The notes: generated from the letters alone by a model not told the origin. 17,467 bases of DNA from JAAEQD01 sp964521815 (GCA_964521815.1 CAZFSN010000045.1:1-17467), one strand, 5' to 3'. Shown: positions 1 through 8,542, counted from the stretch's first letter. Numbers and translations are program-made.

Positions 1-407
1 TATTCAAACCAGATTAAAGGTTCGGTATAAGTAAAAGCAACCCCAAGAGAATTTCTGTTTTCGGCAATTTCTACGAGTTTTTCCGGGCTGACATATTCAG
101 TCGGGGAATCTTTTTGGGATATAGTCCAGTTCTGGCAAAACGGGCAGCGAAGGTTACAGCCATTGGGACCGGTGGATAAAATCTGTCGACCCGGGTAAAA
201 ATGATATAGCGGTTTCTTTTCGATTGGATCGATCGCCAGTGAAACTACCTGACCATAGGCATTGGCTATCAATTCGCCATCGACATTTTCACGCAGTTTA
301 CAGATACCCTTACGTCCCGGCTTAATACCGCAATTAACCGGGCAAAGAGTGCATCTTACCCGCCTGTCGGCTAGCTTTTCATAATATCGGGCTGGGATGT
401 TCGGCAT
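1..407 (-). CDS. AmmeMemoRadiSam-type radical SAM enzyme (N-terminal 135 residues, cut by window edge)
   Basis: Translating the minus strand from the ATG at 407 gives an open frame to the window edge. It carries the radical SAM cluster motif CNLRCPFC (Cys84, Cys88, Cys91), which binds the 4Fe-4S cluster that cleaves S-adenosylmethionine. An N-terminal cysteine set (Cys19, Cys22, Cys26, Cys36) and the order of motifs are typical of the radical SAM member of the AmmeMemoRadiSam group, related to pyruvate formate-lyase activating enzymes. The substrate of this family is not established. The ATG lies 29 bases inside the upstream GT9 gene in another frame, with only a weak ribosome binding site, so translational coupling is likely. 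No other ATG fits before the first Cys pair. The usual partner genes (Memo and AMMECR1 domains) are not in the window. The family call is firm; the role is unknown. Confidence 0.85.
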   Translation of the reverse strand, partial: MPNIPARYYEKLADRRVRCTLCPVNCGIKPGRKGICKLRENVDGELIANAYGQVVSLAIDPIEKKPLYHFYPGRQILSTGPNGCNLRCPFCQNWTISQKDSPTEYVSPEKLVEIAENRNSLGVAFTYTEPLIWFE

Positions 408-1389
408 ATAAAAGCTGATCTATCTCGTTTTTTACTCTGTCTGGGGTAATATTTTCAAAACAGTATTTGCGCGGCATTTTGCATTTCTTTTCGCCATGCA
501 GACTGCAGGGAGAGCATTTGACATTATCGCAAATAATCCTGTCTCTATCGCCCAACGGTGAAAAGCCCAGCGAGGGATGGGTCGGCCCGAAGATCGCTAC
601 TACAGGCACGGATAAAGATACCGCCAGATGCATCAGCCCCGAATCGTTGGTAACCACCAGATCGCATCGGGACATTATCCCCGCGATTTTATCTATTCCC
701 AGCTTTTGGGCGGCTACCAGCTTGTCCGAAACGATATTCAGGATAGGATCAAACTCATCGGCGGGGCCATTAAAAACGACGACTCCATTATGGCTATCTT
801 TAATAAGTAATTCGGCCAGTTCCTGATATCCGAGCCATTTCTTTTCCTTATGTTTGGAACCGGGACATAGGCCGATAATCTTGCCTGTAAAACGGGCATT
901 TTTAATAAATTCATCACCGAATTTCGCTATTTCCGGCTGAAGAACCACTCTCGGGCGGCGGCTGACCGGTGCTATTTTTAGACGTGTCAGCGCTTTAAAG
1001 TAAGCATCGACTGTGTGCCCGGCATCTAATTTCAATAAAGATTGGCGGACAATTAGCTCCCTGGTGAACCGCCGTTTGGGATAGCTGACCACATTTTTCG
1101 GATTGATACTGGCTGATAAGATAATGCTTCGAGGATTTTTCTGAAGGTCAATCACGGTATCATATTTTTGCGCTCTTAACGTTCTTATCAAATCTCTCAT
1201 ACTTGTATCAAAAGCAAAGGCCTTATCGACGGCCGGAAACTGGTCGAACAATGGCGCGTAAGCTTTGCGCGTGACAAAATCAACGATGGCATCGGGATAG
1301 GCATTTTTAACGGCCATCGCTACCGGCAGAGCCAGGATAACATCCCCCATAGCGTTCAGCCGGATTATTAAGACTTTCTTTAATTTCAT
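379..1389 (-). CDS. Glycosyltransferase family 9 (heptosyltransferase-like), copy 1
   Basis: This GT9 enzyme probably transfers a heptose or other sugar from a nucleotide donor to the LPS core at the cytoplasmic face of the inner membrane. The N terminus has the family pattern RLNAMGDVILALP, and the C-terminal donor-binding region contains NDSGLMHLA followed by IFGPT. A Cys-rich stretch near the end (C-x2-C, then two further Cys) is common in this family. I place the start at the ATG at 1389, giving 336 residues. A longer frame reaches 1425, but the 1389 ATG overlaps the uppP stop as ATGA, a classic coupled junction, and starts directly before the Rossmann strand. The acceptor and donor sugars cannot be read from sequence. 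It is only distantly similar to the second GT9 gene in this unit, so the two probably act at different steps. Confidence 0.88.
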   Translation of the reverse strand: MKLKKVLIIRLNAMGDVILALPVAMAVKNAYPDAIVDFVTRKAYAPLFDQFPAVDKAFAFDTSMRDLIRTLRAQKYDTVIDLQKNPRSIILSASINPKNVVSYPKRRFTRELIVRQSLLKLDAGHTVDAYFKALTRLKIAPVSRRPRVVLQPEIAKFGDEFIKNARFTGKIIGLCPGSKHKEKKWLGYQELAELLIKDSHNGVVVFNGPADEFDPILNIVSDKLVAAQKLGIDKIAGIMSRCDLVVTNDSGLMHLAVSLSVPVVAIFGPTHPSLGFSPLGDRDRIICDNVKCSPCSLHGEKKCKMPRKYCFENITPDRVKNEIDQLLYAEHPSPIL

Positions 1390-2174
1390 AATAACACCAG
1401 CCCTAAAAAACCAATTAACAAACAATATATGCCAAAAAAGAAAAATTTCCCTCGCTTAATAATCCGCATCAACCAGGCGATAGAAAGATAACCGATAATA
1501 AAAGCTGTGATCGCCCCGGCAACATACGGCCCTATCGCATTGCCGGATATTGGCGAACCGATAAGATCAAATGACTTTAGCAAAGTCGCGCCGAAAACTG
1601 CCGGCAACGAAAGCAAAAACGAAAACTCGGCCGCCTCCGAGGGCGCGAGCTTAAGATGCAGACCGGCCGCTATGGTTGTGCCTGATCGCGAAATACCGGG
1701 CATCAAGGCCGCCGATTGAGCTATGCCAATAAGCAAACCCGTCTTAAAATTAGGCAAATTAGAGCCGGATTTAATTAACCTGGTTGATAGCAATATCATA
1801 CCCGTTACTAAAAGCATAATCGAGACAACTTTGGTTGAACTGAAGGCACCTTCGATATAATTCTCCAAAGCCAGTCCAATGACGCCGGCCGGTATAGTGC
1901 CAATAATGATAATAGCCACAAGTTTCAAAGCCGGGAGTTTATCTTGAGTATATGGAGGTACCAAGCTCACTATCATCTTCCAGATCTTTTCTCGAAAAAA
2001 TAGCACGACTGCCACCATGGTCGCGAAGTGAACCATCACTTCGAAAATTAAACCCGTCGAGGCCTTGCCGCCCAGAATCCTTTCGGCCAAAACCAGATGC
2101 CCCGAACTGGAAATCGGCAGGAACTCAGTTAAACCCTGTATCGCGCCCAGAATGATGCCGGTAAAATAATCCAA
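1386..2174 (-). CDS. uppP: Undecaprenyl-diphosphate phosphatase UppP (BacA)
   Basis: UppP removes one phosphate from undecaprenyl diphosphate, recycling the lipid carrier for peptidoglycan and O-antigen synthesis. It is an integral inner-membrane protein with its active site facing the periplasm. Both family signatures are present: QGLTEFLPISSSGH (residues 13-26, with catalytic Glu17) and PGISRSGTT (159-167, with Arg163). The 262-residue length and the multiple hydrophobic segments match the family. The start is a TTG at 2174, two bases after the preceding stop. No ATG lies before the first motif, and the predicted N terminus MDYFTGIILG aligns with the usual family start. No clear ribosome binding site is visible, so expression may depend on coupling. 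The stop overlaps the next gene's ATG. Confidence 0.95.
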   Translation of the reverse strand: MDYFTGIILGAIQGLTEFLPISSSGHLVLAERILGGKASTGLIFEVMVHFATMVAVVLFFREKIWKMIVSLVPPYTQDKLPALKLVAIIIIGTIPAGVIGLALENYIEGAFSSTKVVSIMLLVTGMILLSTRLIKSGSNLPNFKTGLLIGIAQSAALMPGISRSGTTIAAGLHLKLAPSEAAEFSFLLSLPAVFGATLLKSFDLIGSPISGNAIGPYVAGAITAFIIGYLSIAWLMRIIKRGKFFFFGIYCLLIGFLGLVLL

Positions 2175-2176
2175 TT

Positions 2177-2785
2177 TTATAAACCGAACATCACGCCTAA
2201 AATGAAACCGAATTGATCATCGAACTGAAATTCACCCGATACTCTTGTCCCTTCGTTAATATCCAGAGTCGCGCCGGCGTTAAAGCCGATATTAAATTGA
2301 TCATCAGAGCCATAGTGATCCCAACGCATAATCAGCCTCCCGTATGGCCAGAGGTCCATAGTCTGGGTCAAGGCTATATTTCGGGAGCCAACTACGAAAC
2401 CGCCGAGTGATATGTTGCCTTTGCCAACGCCCAATACCGTCTCAGTCAAGCCGCCGACTGACAGGTCTATCGGATCTTGAATACGCAGTTCCATCACCTG
2501 GTATTTTAGGTCGCCGCCTAAAACAAAACCATCATCACCGCCATGGTCAAAATCAGCAAAGCCAAATCTAATCGCGGCATCTGAGTAGCCGCCAATTCCA
2601 TAACGGTAGCCGCCGACAAGGGTATTGACATCATCATAAATCCCGACATTGCCGAACACCTGAGATGAGCCTTTCATAATCGTTTCGGCCGGACAGATTT
2701 GAGGGGAATACTGAGCTAATGCATCTGGGCAAAAAACCAGTAATCCAATTGCTGAAGTTAACGCCACTATTTTCAAATACTTCAT
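2177..2785 (-). CDS. Exported protein of unknown function, probable outer-membrane beta-barrel (B)
   Basis: I do not recognise a named family. The 202-residue protein opens with a lysine, a hydrophobic core and an ALA-Q junction at about residues 22-25, a good Sec signal peptide with signal peptidase I cleavage. The rest is rich in Gly and alternating hydrophobic residues, with several stretches that look like amphipathic beta strands (for example GGYRYGIGGYSDAAIRFGF), and no hydrophobic helix after the signal. This fits a small outer-membrane barrel. A ribosome binding site GGGAG lies about six bases before the ATG. It sits 15 bases after the other exported protein and two bases before uppP, so it is probably co-transcribed with envelope genes. 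The last residues (LGVMFGL) do not end in the terminal Phe typical of barrel proteins. Function unknown. Confidence 0.75.
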   Translation of the reverse strand: MKYLKIVALTSAIGLLVFCPDALAQYSPQICPAETIMKGSSQVFGNVGIYDDVNTLVGGYRYGIGGYSDAAIRFGFADFDHGGDDGFVLGGDLKYQVMELRIQDPIDLSVGGLTETVLGVGKGNISLGGFVVGSRNIALTQTMDLWPYGRLIMRWDHYGSDDQFNIGFNAGATLDINEGTRVSGEFQFDDQFGFILGVMFGL

Positions 2786-2800
2786 ATAATCTCCCGAGTT

Positions 2801-3433
2801 TTAGAAATTCATCGTTAAACCTAACGATAATAACAGGTATTTGGTAGACTTATCGGTGGTGGTAATAATGTTATAGCGTCCCTCGGCGTATGGGGCTACC
2901 GGAAACACCGGCAAATCAAGTTCCACGCCTCCCACCAGATGATAGCCCATTTTCGTTTCATCACCCGGTAATGGTGGAAACAAAAGCCCATCGGGTGATT
3001 CGAGATTGTAAACAACTTTATAAAAAGCAAAGCCTGCCCCGGCATAAGGTTTCATAATGGTTTTACCGAATTTCTTTACAACGGTAACTCCATAAGAAAA
3101 ATTTGAAACCCTCAGATCGACATTATTAATGAGTTCTTTCTTTTTCCAGGCATAATCAATAAAACCGATAAAATCTAAGATAGGCAAAGTGCCAACTTTA
3201 AAATGAGCCCCGATAGATGTCATTTTTTCATCGAATTTTGACGTTCCATCAGGGATATAACTGGGGATTAATATTTTCAGTGAATCAGAAATGGTCTGAA
3301 CGGCCTGATCGAGGGTCTTGCAATTATAGCCCGTTGTTTGTCCGGCGTGAATTCCAACCCCTAAACCGGTTATTGCCAATGCCTGCATATATGTACAGAC
3401 GACCACAATCAGAACCAAAGCTATTTTTTTCAC
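2801..3433 (-). CDS. Exported protein of unknown function, probable outer-membrane beta-barrel (A)
   Basis: This 210-residue protein has a clear Sec signal peptide: MKK, a hydrophobic run, and cleavage likely after QALA near residue 20. The mature part has alternating beta-strand patterns (such as KPYAGAGFAFYKVVY) and ends LGLTMNF. A C-terminal Phe after alternating hydrophobics is the usual beta-barrel assembly signal, so an outer-membrane location is likely. The start is GTG at 3433, supported by a perfect AGGAGG five bases upstream that lies inside the last codons of pgeF. The gene is therefore probably translationally coupled to pgeF. No family is recognised. It may be a porin-like or lipid-associated barrel, but that is a guess. 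Confidence 0.75.
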   Translation of the reverse strand: MKKIALVLIVVVCTYMQALAITGLGVGIHAGQTTGYNCKTLDQAVQTISDSLKILIPSYIPDGTSKFDEKMTSIGAHFKVGTLPILDFIGFIDYAWKKKELINNVDLRVSNFSYGVTVVKKFGKTIMKPYAGAGFAFYKVVYNLESPDGLLFPPLPGDETKMGYHLVGGVELDLPVFPVAPYAEGRYNIITTTDKSTKYLLLSLGLTMNF

Positions 3434-3434
3434 G

Positions 3435-4151
3435 TCATCCTCCTAAGCTGATATAGCTTATCATATGTTTTACTTCCGGTCCTTCCCGTCTGTATGAATA
3501 GAATAGCTCTTTATCGCAGACAGTACAGGACTCACTGGTTAGAGTATATTTTATTCCAAATTCGGCTAATTCGTCAAGTATTAATCTTTTCAGATCGATA
3601 AAGAATTTACCATTTCGGCGTTGCCGATATTTTTCATCGAACAAAATTAATACCTCTGATGATACTTCAAAGCAGCACGAACCGATACCTGGTCCGATGA
3701 CAGCCCTGGCTTTATCGTTATTGAAACCGGGAACGGTATAGAAAAAATTGCCCAGGATTCCCGTTAATACGCTCCGCCAGCCGAGATGGAGAAGTCCGGC
3801 TATTGAACCATCATACAAAAAAACCGGGAAACAATCGGCTGTTCTGACCAGAAGAATATACCCGGTTGAATCAGTAAATACGCCATCAGCCGGATCATTC
3901 GTATTATCCCCGGCAGGGATCACGATATTAGTATGTTTCTGGTTAAGTCTGACCAGGCGATGATTTTCTTTACCGTTTAAGGCTTGATTTCCTGAAGCTT
4001 GAAAACAGGATTTGACGATAAAATTATCGATTTCGGATGAATTAAACGAGTCATTTTTTATCAATGTTCCGGCAGGCACGCCCAGAAAATCTTTATAATT
4101 CAGGTACAAAAAGCTATCTTTCGATTTTATTAAGTATGGATTTTCATTCAT
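3435..4151 (-). CDS. pgeF: Peptidoglycan editing factor PgeF (YfiH/LACC1 family)
   Basis: The 238-residue protein belongs to the YfiH/LACC1 family, long annotated as polyphenol oxidase or laccase. E. coli YfiH (PgeF) prevents misincorporation of serine in place of L-alanine in peptidoglycan precursors, and LACC1-type members act on purine nucleosides. The metal-site residues are visible: His73 in NQKH, Cys107 in RTADCFPV and His122 in LHLGWRS. The signature GPGIGSCCFEV (153-163) is also present. The usual HAGWRG reads HLGWRS here, a mild deviation. The ATG overlaps the end of rel by eight bases, and its last codons carry the ribosome binding site for the next gene. Proximity to uppP is consistent with a cell-wall role. 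The family is certain; the substrate is inferred. Confidence 0.92.
   Translation of the reverse strand: MNENPYLIKSKDSFLYLNYKDFLGVPAGTLIKNDSFNSSEIDNFIVKSCFQASGNQALNGKENHRLVRLNQKHTNIVIPAGDNTNDPADGVFTDSTGYILLVRTADCFPVFLYDGSIAGLLHLGWRSVLTGILGNFFYTVPGFNNDKARAVIGPGIGSCCFEVSSEVLILFDEKYRQRRNGKFFIDLKRLILDELAEFGIKYTLTSESCTVCDKELFYSYRREGPEVKHMISYISLGG
3439..3444 (-). promoter_or_regulatory. Ribosome binding site for the GTG start of exported protein A
   Basis: A perfect AGGAGG on the minus strand lies five bases before the GTG at 3433 and inside the last codons of pgeF. It fixes the non-ATG start and suggests coupled translation. Confidence 0.75.
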
Positions 4152-6306
4152 TGATGGAATTCCCGGCAGATCTGGTTAAAGATATTACTCCCGGAATTTT
4201 CCTGACTTTTTGAATTACTTTTTTAAGTTGGGCCAGATTCGCTACTTCCAGAAGGAAATATCCCGAGGTAGGATTGTTGGGAGAATAGCTGCCGTCGGCT
4301 TTTATTTCAGCGCCCCTGACATTGACATCGGCTTCAGATATGGCATCGGTTATTTCCCGCAGAAGGTTTTTTCTATCCTGCACCACGGCCTCTAGACGAA
4401 TCAGGAAATTCTGACCTTTTTCGACATCCCATTCGACCTCGATTTTTCTATCCTCTTCCGTTATCGAAACGGCATTAGGGCAATCACGACTATGAATCGT
4501 GATACCTCTTCCCCGCGTGATAAAACCGATTATTTCCTCGCCGGGAACAGGCTGACAACATTGTCCGAATCGAAACATCAGGTTATCGGCGCCTTTGACT
4601 TTAATTCCGCGCGGATGGCGCCGGGCTTTTTCGGCAAATCTTTGTAAAAACGTAGTCTCTTTATCCGCTTTAACCGGTAAGATTCTGTGGATAATCGATG
4701 ACACCGATATAGCCCCCGCGCTTAGCCTGGCCATCATTAAATCGACACCGGTAAAGCCCAACTCGTTGGCCAGTTCCAGAAGCTCATGATCGCCGGGCTT
4801 TTTGATATGCTGATGTTTCAGTTCGCGCTCGAAAATCTCCCAGCCCAGCGAAACGGCCTGATTATAACCGCGTTCTTTAAGCCAGCTTTTTATTTTCGAC
4901 TTGGCCCGACTCGTTTTAACTATTTTTATCCAGTCCACCGATGGATGCTGATGGGGCGAGGTTATAATTTCGACCGTATCGCCCGATTTTAGCGCAGTCG
5001 TGAGAGGCACGAATTTGCTGTTAATCCTGGCTCCGATACAGTGAAAACCGACATCCGAATGGACGGCAAAGGCAAAATCCAAAGGCGTGGAATCTTTGGG
5101 CAGATGTTTTAATTCGCCGGCGGGTGTATAAACGAAAATATCATCCCGGAACAGATCGATCTTGAAATACTCAAGAAACTCCTCGGGATTGGTTAGTTCT
5201 TTTTGCCATTCCAGGATTTCGCGTACCCAGGCCATACGTTTGTCGGAGTCATCATATTTGCGTTTGCCTTCTTTATACAGCCAATGCGCCGCGATCCCGT
5301 ACTCGGCCCGGTAGTGCATAGTCATGGTACGGATCTGGATCTCCACCATGCGCCCGCGAGGACCTATCACAGTCGTATGCATCGATTGATACATGTTGGA
5401 TTTTGGATTGCCGATATAATCGTGAAATCTTTCGCCTACCGGTTTCCACAGGTTGTGAACTATACCCAAGGTTTGATAACAGTCCTTCTCGGTTTCGACT
5501 ATGGCCCGGATAGCGAACAAGTCATAAATCTGGTCAAAATCGACCTGTCGCTTTTGCATCTTACGCCAGATTGAATCAAAATGCTTGGCCCGGCCTGTAA
5601 TCTCGGCGTGAATTCCGTTTTCCTCCAGGGCTTTGCGTAATGGTTCGGTAACCTCTTTAATATATAATTCCCGATCTTCCTGGCCTTGTTCAATCTTGTT
5701 TTCGATAAATCTGTAATGTTCCGGTTCCAGTATCTTAAAAGACAAGTCCTCAAGCTCCGATTTCATTTTGCCCATGCCGAATCTATGAGCCAACGGGGCA
5801 TATATTTCATGAGTTTCTAAAGCTATAGCCAATTTCTTTTCCGGCGGCAACGGATCCAATGTTCGCATATTATGAAGGCGATCAGCCAGTTTGATAATAA
5901 TAACCCGGATATCTTCCGACATCGATAACAGCATCTTGCGAAAATACACGGATTGCTTGGCCGTTGTCGATCTATAGGTCAAACCCGAAAGCTTGGTTAA
6001 GCCGTCAACCATATGGGCGATTTCATCGCCGAACACTTCCCGTACTTCGTTTATCGTTATAGATGTATCTTCGACGACATCATGAATCAAACCGGCGGCG
6101 ATAGTAGCCGAATCCATATGTAATTCCGCCAGAATGAAAGCTACTTCGAGACAATGCTCGATAAAGTGGTCGCCCGACTCACGAAATTGGCCGTCATGAG
6201 CCTTATCGGAAAATTCATAAGCCCGCCGGACCAGGGGAATATCGATATTGGCATTATAAGATTCTATGAATATAATAAATTGAGCCAGGTTCATCTTACT
6301 TTTCAT
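4144..6306 (-). CDS. rel: Bifunctional (p)ppGpp synthetase/hydrolase (Rel/SpoT family)
   Basis: This 720-residue protein makes and degrades the alarmone (p)ppGpp, the signal of the stringent response. Domains in order: an HD hydrolase (about 25-150) with His51 and HD at 75-76 followed by VVEDT; a synthetase (about 235-345) with YDLFAIR, the YQSMHTT guanine-binding stretch and EIQIRT; a TGS domain (about 388-450); a Zn-finger-like region with QCCQPVPGEE and RDCPN; and a C-terminal ACT domain. The hydrolase ligands are intact, so both activities are expected. Two synthetase positions are unusual: the RXKD-type motif of bifunctional enzymes reads RFHD (293-296), and the usual KHxYSI reads KHFDSI (241-246). 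The start at 6306 overlaps the upstream GT9 gene by 11 bases and is preceded by GGGAAG. A second ATG four codons later is possible. Confidence 0.96.
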   Translation of the reverse strand: MKSKMNLAQFIIFIESYNANIDIPLVRRAYEFSDKAHDGQFRESGDHFIEHCLEVAFILAELHMDSATIAAGLIHDVVEDTSITINEVREVFGDEIAHMVDGLTKLSGLTYRSTTAKQSVYFRKMLLSMSEDIRVIIIKLADRLHNMRTLDPLPPEKKLAIALETHEIYAPLAHRFGMGKMKSELEDLSFKILEPEHYRFIENKIEQGQEDRELYIKEVTEPLRKALEENGIHAEITGRAKHFDSIWRKMQKRQVDFDQIYDLFAIRAIVETEKDCYQTLGIVHNLWKPVGERFHDYIGNPKSNMYQSMHTTVIGPRGRMVEIQIRTMTMHYRAEYGIAAHWLYKEGKRKYDDSDKRMAWVREILEWQKELTNPEEFLEYFKIDLFRDDIFVYTPAGELKHLPKDSTPLDFAFAVHSDVGFHCIGARINSKFVPLTTALKSGDTVEIITSPHQHPSVDWIKIVKTSRAKSKIKSWLKERGYNQAVSLGWEIFERELKHQHIKKPGDHELLELANELGFTGVDLMMARLSAGAISVSSIIHRILPVKADKETTFLQRFAEKARRHPRGIKVKGADNLMFRFGQCCQPVPGEEIIGFITRGRGITIHSRDCPNAVSITEEDRKIEVEWDVEKGQNFLIRLEAVVQDRKNLLREITDAISEADVNVRGAEIKADGSYSPNNPTSGYFLLEVANLAQLKKVIQKVRKIPGVISLTRSAGNSINE

Positions 6307-7321
6307 TGTCGCTTCTTCCCTGCTCGATTATTTTTAGAGCACGCTCATATACGGTCTTTATGTCTAAAGTCCTCATACATTCACAACTGCCATCACCATT
6401 AATACGGCAGACATGGCCATTTTGTTTGTCGGGGGTAATAAATGATGCGAATTTTCCTCGCGGGCCCCATCTTTGAGGCCCGTTTGTTGGGCTATTGGGA
6501 AATATTCCTAATACAGGTGTACCGAGGGCGGCCGCTATATGTAGAGGTCCCGTACTGCCGGAAATAAATAGCCGGGCTTTCGATAAAACGCCGATTAGCT
6601 GAGCGAAATCTGTTTTATTGATTAAGTTTATCGCAAAATCGGGTAACTCGCGCTCGTTGTTACCCTGTCCGGTTATCACCACTTTATAATGTTCAGCCAA
6701 TTTTTTTATGAGTTCCTGATAAAATGAGCCGGGCCAATTAGGCGCCGAACCCTTTGAGCCCGGATGTATGACTATATATTCGACCGATTCGCTCAATCCA
6801 GCTATCGGCGGCTTATCGGCCGTTTCTATATTCAGTTCGGGATTGATTACTTTTGCCGGGAAGTCCAATCCAAACACGCTCAACAGCTTAATATTCAAGT
6901 CAACTTCATGTTCATTTGAATTTCTGCGCGGCAAGTTTATCCGCCTGTTAAATAAAAACGAATAAAACCTTCGAGAAGTACCAATCCTGATTGGAACCCC
7001 GGCCAAATATACTGTCAGGGCGCTACGCCAGCCCGGTTTAACGAATAGGGCAATATCGTACGATTGAATCTCTATTAATTCGACTAATCTGCCGGTAGTC
7101 AAAGGTTTACCGGTAGAATCAGTCATTAGAATATATTTATCGACATAATTGGCGTATTTTAATAAAGACGCGTTATAACTTGAAGTTAAAAAATCAATAG
7201 CCGTCCCGGGATAGGCGTTTTTTAATAGCGATGCCACCGGCAATGTTAAAACCAGATCGCCTATTCTATCGGGTCTGACGATTAATATTTTTTCATTGCC
7301 ATGAAGTTTAAGTCTTGGCAT
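6296..7321 (-). CDS. Glycosyltransferase family 9 (heptosyltransferase-like), copy 2
   Basis: This is a second GT9-fold enzyme of 341 residues, likely a cytoplasmic sugar transferase acting on LPS core or a similar glycolipid. Visible features are the N-terminal IVRPDRIGDLVLTLPVAS motif, the central HPGSKGSAPNWP stretch (family form HPGs...kxWP, acceptor and donor region) and GSTGPLHIAAALGTPVLGIF in the donor domain. ADP-heptose is the usual donor of the family, but other sugars are known. The ATG at 7321 has GAGGGA about nine bases upstream. It follows the O-antigen ligase-like gene by 74 bases and overlaps rel by 11 bases at its end. The distance from copy 1 suggests separate functions rather than a recent duplication. 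Confidence 0.88.
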   Translation of the reverse strand: MPRLKLHGNEKILIVRPDRIGDLVLTLPVASLLKNAYPGTAIDFLTSSYNASLLKYANYVDKYILMTDSTGKPLTTGRLVELIEIQSYDIALFVKPGWRSALTVYLAGVPIRIGTSRRFYSFLFNRRINLPRRNSNEHEVDLNIKLLSVFGLDFPAKVINPELNIETADKPPIAGLSESVEYIVIHPGSKGSAPNWPGSFYQELIKKLAEHYKVVITGQGNNERELPDFAINLINKTDFAQLIGVLSKARLFISGSTGPLHIAAALGTPVLGIFPNSPTNGPQRWGPRGKFASFITPDKQNGHVCRINGDGSCECMRTLDIKTVYERALKIIEQGRSDNEK

Positions 7322-7395
7322 CCGGATTTTCCCTCGTTATTTGATTTCTTATTCTATCCGAAGTTCTGCGATACCGGTTATTCATATTGCAAGTT

Positions 7396-8535
7396 CTATA
7401 TTAATGATAGCCCTAACATCATCCAGACCAGCATCGATATAATAGGCCCTCTCAGCAGGTCAGCGAATATGCCGACTACGAATATCCCCAGAACCATTAG
7501 CAATATGCCCAGCTGGAATATTTTCTGCTCGCTGTCTTTGGATTTTCGATATCTGGCCAGCGAGTAGCGTATCTGGGTAAATAATATCCAGAACAATATA
7601 AGAAGAGCGAATGGTCCGCCGTCAAATAAATACTCATAATACATACTATGCCAACTCCGGAATGATTCATCTCTAATGCCCGGATTCTCCGAGTAGACCG
7701 CTAAATCCCGAAAACTGTTTATGCCATTACCGAAAAAACCGACTTCTTTGATTTTTAACTTAGCCAAATTAAATACATCATCGCGATAAGAATAAAACTG
7801 CTTTTTATTATTATAATCGAACCTTCGATTTATGGCATCCAGCGTAGCCGGTGAGTAAAAATAGATAATGGCGGCTATCGCGGCGACGATTATCAGCAGT
7901 TTCCTGTCCTTAAAAATACCCAGTAAAAGCACATACAATCCCAGAGCCGCGTAGCATATTCTGGTCAGAGTAAATACTACGCCTACAACCAGAGGTAAAG
8001 TCACCAGCGCCAGAAAAAATTTTTCGACAGTATTTTTGGTGAAAACGAACATTGATAGTACCAGACCGAGCACGAAGACCAGGTAAATCGACAGAGTATA
8101 GGTACCGGACACTAAAGATTCCGCTCTCACGTCGATTCCCGCGCTATATTTAATAATGCCTATTCCGGCGGCAAGTATGGCTCCGGCGATCAGAAGCCAT
8201 ATAATCTTCTGCCTCCTTTCGGAATTAACCACAATTGAGGGGACTATAAAATATAGCAATGGCAAGGTCAGTTGTTCGAAAACACTGCCGAATTTCCCGT
8301 CATAACCGGAACTGATTAAGACTAAAAATTTGAAACCTATAAGCGCGGCAATCGGCTTAAAAAGCGGATAATTCAGCCATTCACGCCGCCTGTAGACCAG
8401 CGTTTGCGCGATCCATATCATCAGCATCAAAGCGGCCATGAACTCCGCCAGCGCGTTCGATAACATCAAAACGAAAGCGAATACCATCAGAAAAAAGTAA
8501 GCGATGTTATTCAAATAGGGATTTGTTCTCTCCAT
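7396..8535 (-). CDS. O-antigen ligase/polymerase-like membrane protein (WaaL/Wzy_C family)
   Basis: The protein is almost entirely hydrophobic, with about ten predicted membrane helices, and has the family arrangement of a large periplasmic loop near the C terminus. In that loop GNGINSFRD is followed by SWHSMYYEYLFDGGP, whose His (His296 from the chosen start) matches the key His of O-antigen ligases. TLTRICYAALG (about 189-199) corresponds to the conserved (S/T)xxR region. Such enzymes join undecaprenyl-linked glycan to lipid A core at the periplasmic face, or polymerise it. The frame is open to 8556, but the ATG at 8535 has a GGAG seven bases upstream and the earlier ATG has none, so I chose 8535 (379 residues). 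It is the first gene of the left cluster. Ligase versus Wzy-type polymerase cannot be decided. Confidence 0.82.
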   Translation of the reverse strand: MERTNPYLNNIAYFFLMVFAFVLMLSNALAEFMAALMLMIWIAQTLVYRRREWLNYPLFKPIAALIGFKFLVLISSGYDGKFGSVFEQLTLPLLYFIVPSIVVNSERRQKIIWLLIAGAILAAGIGIIKYSAGIDVRAESLVSGTYTLSIYLVFVLGLVLSMFVFTKNTVEKFFLALVTLPLVVGVVFTLTRICYAALGLYVLLLGIFKDRKLLIIVAAIAAIIYFYSPATLDAINRRFDYNNKKQFYSYRDDVFNLAKLKIKEVGFFGNGINSFRDLAVYSENPGIRDESFRSWHSMYYEYLFDGGPFALLILFWILFTQIRYSLARYRKSKDSEQKIFQLGILLMVLGIFVVGIFADLLRGPIISMLVWMMLGLSLI

Positions 8536-8542
8536 CCAGACA

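Noticed and set aside
5203..5574. Plus-strand open frames of 60-120 codons, the longest here, inside rel and other genes.
   Set aside because: They lie opposite well-supported conserved genes, show no domain or ribosome binding site, and are shadow frames.
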